Assembly (NCBI GenBank): GCA_003695005.1
Contig: RFJE01000087.1
Coordinates: 1-7,580, forward strand
DNA length: 7,580 nt
Source: Candidatus Hydrogenedentota bacterium
Lineage (GTDB): Bacteria; Spirochaetota; Leptospiria; Turneriellales; J094
Reading direction: 5' to 3'
Shown piece by piece: positions 6,382 through 7,580 of this stretch. How positions within the stretch are numbered: the stretch's first letter is position 1; each line of letters begins with the position of its first letter. The position numbers and the translations under genes were made by a program. The notes beneath the pieces were generated by a model. The model was not told where the DNA came from and did no database searches. It saw only the letters and a program-made list of their open reading frames with translations.

Positions 6382-7580
6382 TCATTTTGGAATTTGCACA
6401 GGAATGAGTTTTGTATTCTCGGGTAAACTTTTTTTCGGTCCTACAAAGACTTTTGAAAATCTTTCAGGGTGATAGTATTTCCTTGCAATTTCTTGAATTT
6501 CTTTTAGCTTTACTTTTTCCACATTTTCGACAAAAGTTTGTAAATAATCGGGTGGCATCTTTTCCCATTTTAGCGAAAGATAGAGCCACAAATATTCTGC
6601 CGGTGTTTTGTATAAAAAGACAAATTTATTTTTAATGGAAGTTTTCGCTTCGTTGAGTTTTTTTTCATCAAACAAAGTAGGGCTTTCTTGTAAAATTTGT
6701 TCAACCCTTTTTGTGTAAGAGGGAACATTTTGATTGGCCGTTTGTCCAAAAATACCTAGACTACCAAAGCGGGATCCGGCTGTATAAAAGGAATATACGG
6801 AATATGCCCAGCCCCGTTTTACACGGATATCCTGCATTAAAAAAGATTGAAAAGAGCTTCCCCCTAAAAGATAGTCAAATACTTTTAAGGGAATGTAATC
6901 TTTATGAGCATGTGGAATGCCCTTAGCAAAAAATAAAATGGAAGTTTGCGGAATTTGTTTTGCATAAAAAAAAGCCTTTTGTTTTGGATTGGCCGGATTT
7001 TTTTCTAGTGGTGTTTTATCGGGATAGGTCGATGAATCCCATTTCATTTTACCATAAGTTTGGTTTAGGAGTTTTACAATGTTTTCCACTTGAAAGTTGC
7101 CTGCGACGGCAATACTCATTCGCGCTGCTTGGAAGTTTTTTTTATGCCAGGCTAAAAAATCCTGACTTGTGATATTTTCTAATGTTTTTTTTGTATACAG
7201 TCTTGCCCTTACCGATCCTTTCCAGAATTGCAATTTACGAATTAAAAAAGCTAGTCTTCCAGGATTTTTATCTCTTTCTTGTATGCTTTCGGTAAGCTGT
7301 TTTTTTAACAAAGAACAATCTTCGGCAAAAAAGCGAGGGTGATTGAGAACATCCCAAGTCGTAGTAAAATCTTTTTGAAAATAAGGAGTCAGTGCCGAGA
7401 GGCTAAAAAGAGATCGCTCTAAACCAGCAGAAAAGTTAAAGTTACTAGCATGATTCTCTAGCTGTGCAGAAAGCTTTTCTCGAGGATAAAGTTTACTTCC
7501 GGAATAGGTAACACAGTTGCCCCAAAGAGTGGTAAGTCCAAGCTTTTTATCCGGTTCTTCAAATCGACCACCTTCTAAAT
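6382..7580 (-). CDS. M16-family peptidase homologue lacking the zinc motif, 5' end beyond the window
   Basis: The frame stays open to the right edge, giving 398 visible codons; a TTG at 7311 is internal, not the start. Missing are the signal peptide region and roughly the first 50 residues. The visible part has the M16 (insulinase/pitrilysin-like) two-domain plan. The N-terminal domain starts at GGRFEEPDKKLGL and includes LEKxx-type helices and VLNHPRFFAEDCSLLK (about residues 77-92). The C-terminal domain begins near ITSQDFLAWHKKNF and has GGSSFQSFLMQDIRVKRG then WAYSVYS (239-263). Active M16 enzymes carry HxxEH just after the GL; here the aligned stretch reads TTLWGN, so both histidines and the glutamate are absent. 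It keeps an Arg (252) and Tyr (259) spaced as in the non-catalytic subunit of paired M16B peptidases. I infer it partners a catalytic M16 protein, perhaps encoded just upstream. It is probably periplasmic. It heads the visible operon with the division gene and uvrB. Confidence 0.85.
   Translation of the reverse strand, partial: LEGGRFEEPDKKLGLTTLWGNCVTYSGSKLYPREKLSAQLENHASNFNFSAGLERSLFSLSALTPYFQKDFTTTWDVLNHPRFFAEDCSLLKKQLTESIQERDKNPGRLAFLIRKLQFWKGSVRARLYTKKTLENITSQDFLAWHKKNFQAARMSIAVAGNFQVENIVKLLNQTYGKMKWDSSTYPDKTPLEKNPANPKQKAFFYAKQIPQTSILFFAKGIPHAHKDYIPLKVFDYLLGGSSFQSFLMQDIRVKRGWAYSVYSFYTAGSRFGSLGIFGQTANQNVPSYTKRVEQILQESPTLFDEKKLNEAKTSIKNKFVFLYKTPAEYLWLYLSLKWEKMPPDYLQTFVENVEKVKLKEIQEIARKYYHPERFSKVFVGPKKSLPENTKLIPVQIPK

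Noticed and set aside
7309..7311. TTG as the start of the M16 homologue
   Set aside because: The frame continues upstream to the window edge with clear M16 N-terminal domain sequence, so this is an internal leucine codon.

Overview
The window is an ordinary, gene-dense stretch of a diderm (outer-membrane) bacterial chromosome. G+C is low to moderate, roughly 40% by eye. LolA implies an outer membrane. The mix of LolA, ZapA, a ZapB-like acidic coiled-coil protein, an FtsL/FtsB-type protein, UvrB and an M16 peptidase homologue would suit a spirochaete of the Leptospira group. That placement is a lean from protein style and gene company, not a proven assignment. There are no RNA genes, mobile elements, CRISPR arrays or phage genes, and no stretch over 300 bases lacks a gene.

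Layout, left to right. The minus-strand gene at 1-1251 is the large membrane subunit of a TRAP transporter (DctM), and its C-terminus runs off the left edge. A 98-bp divergent intergenic region separates it from gpsA on the plus strand (1350-2351), the glycerol-3-phosphate dehydrogenase that starts phospholipid synthesis. gpsA meets a long minus-strand block tail to tail across only 52 bp.

The minus-strand block covers the rest of the window. In transcription order (right to left) it reads: M16 peptidase homologue (5' part off the right edge), FtsL/FtsB-like division protein, uvrB, lolA, ZapB-like protein, zapA. The first three are separated by 6 bp and then overlap by 23 bp, so they look like one operon. 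lolA follows uvrB after 38 bp and may have its own start signal. The ZapB-like gene and zapA share one base (TAATG) and follow lolA after 91 bp with a strong ribosome binding site. The block joins cell division (FtsL/FtsB-like, ZapB-like, ZapA), envelope biogenesis (LolA, M16 homologue) and nucleotide excision repair (UvrB).

I found no clearly new system. The points most worth a second look are: a CTTGAC box exactly 28 nt before three start codons, two of them as mirror images in the gpsA/dctM gap; an M16 homologue whose zinc-binding motif is replaced; and the very acidic, patterned tail of the ZapB-like protein, which is encoded by trinucleotide-repeat DNA.
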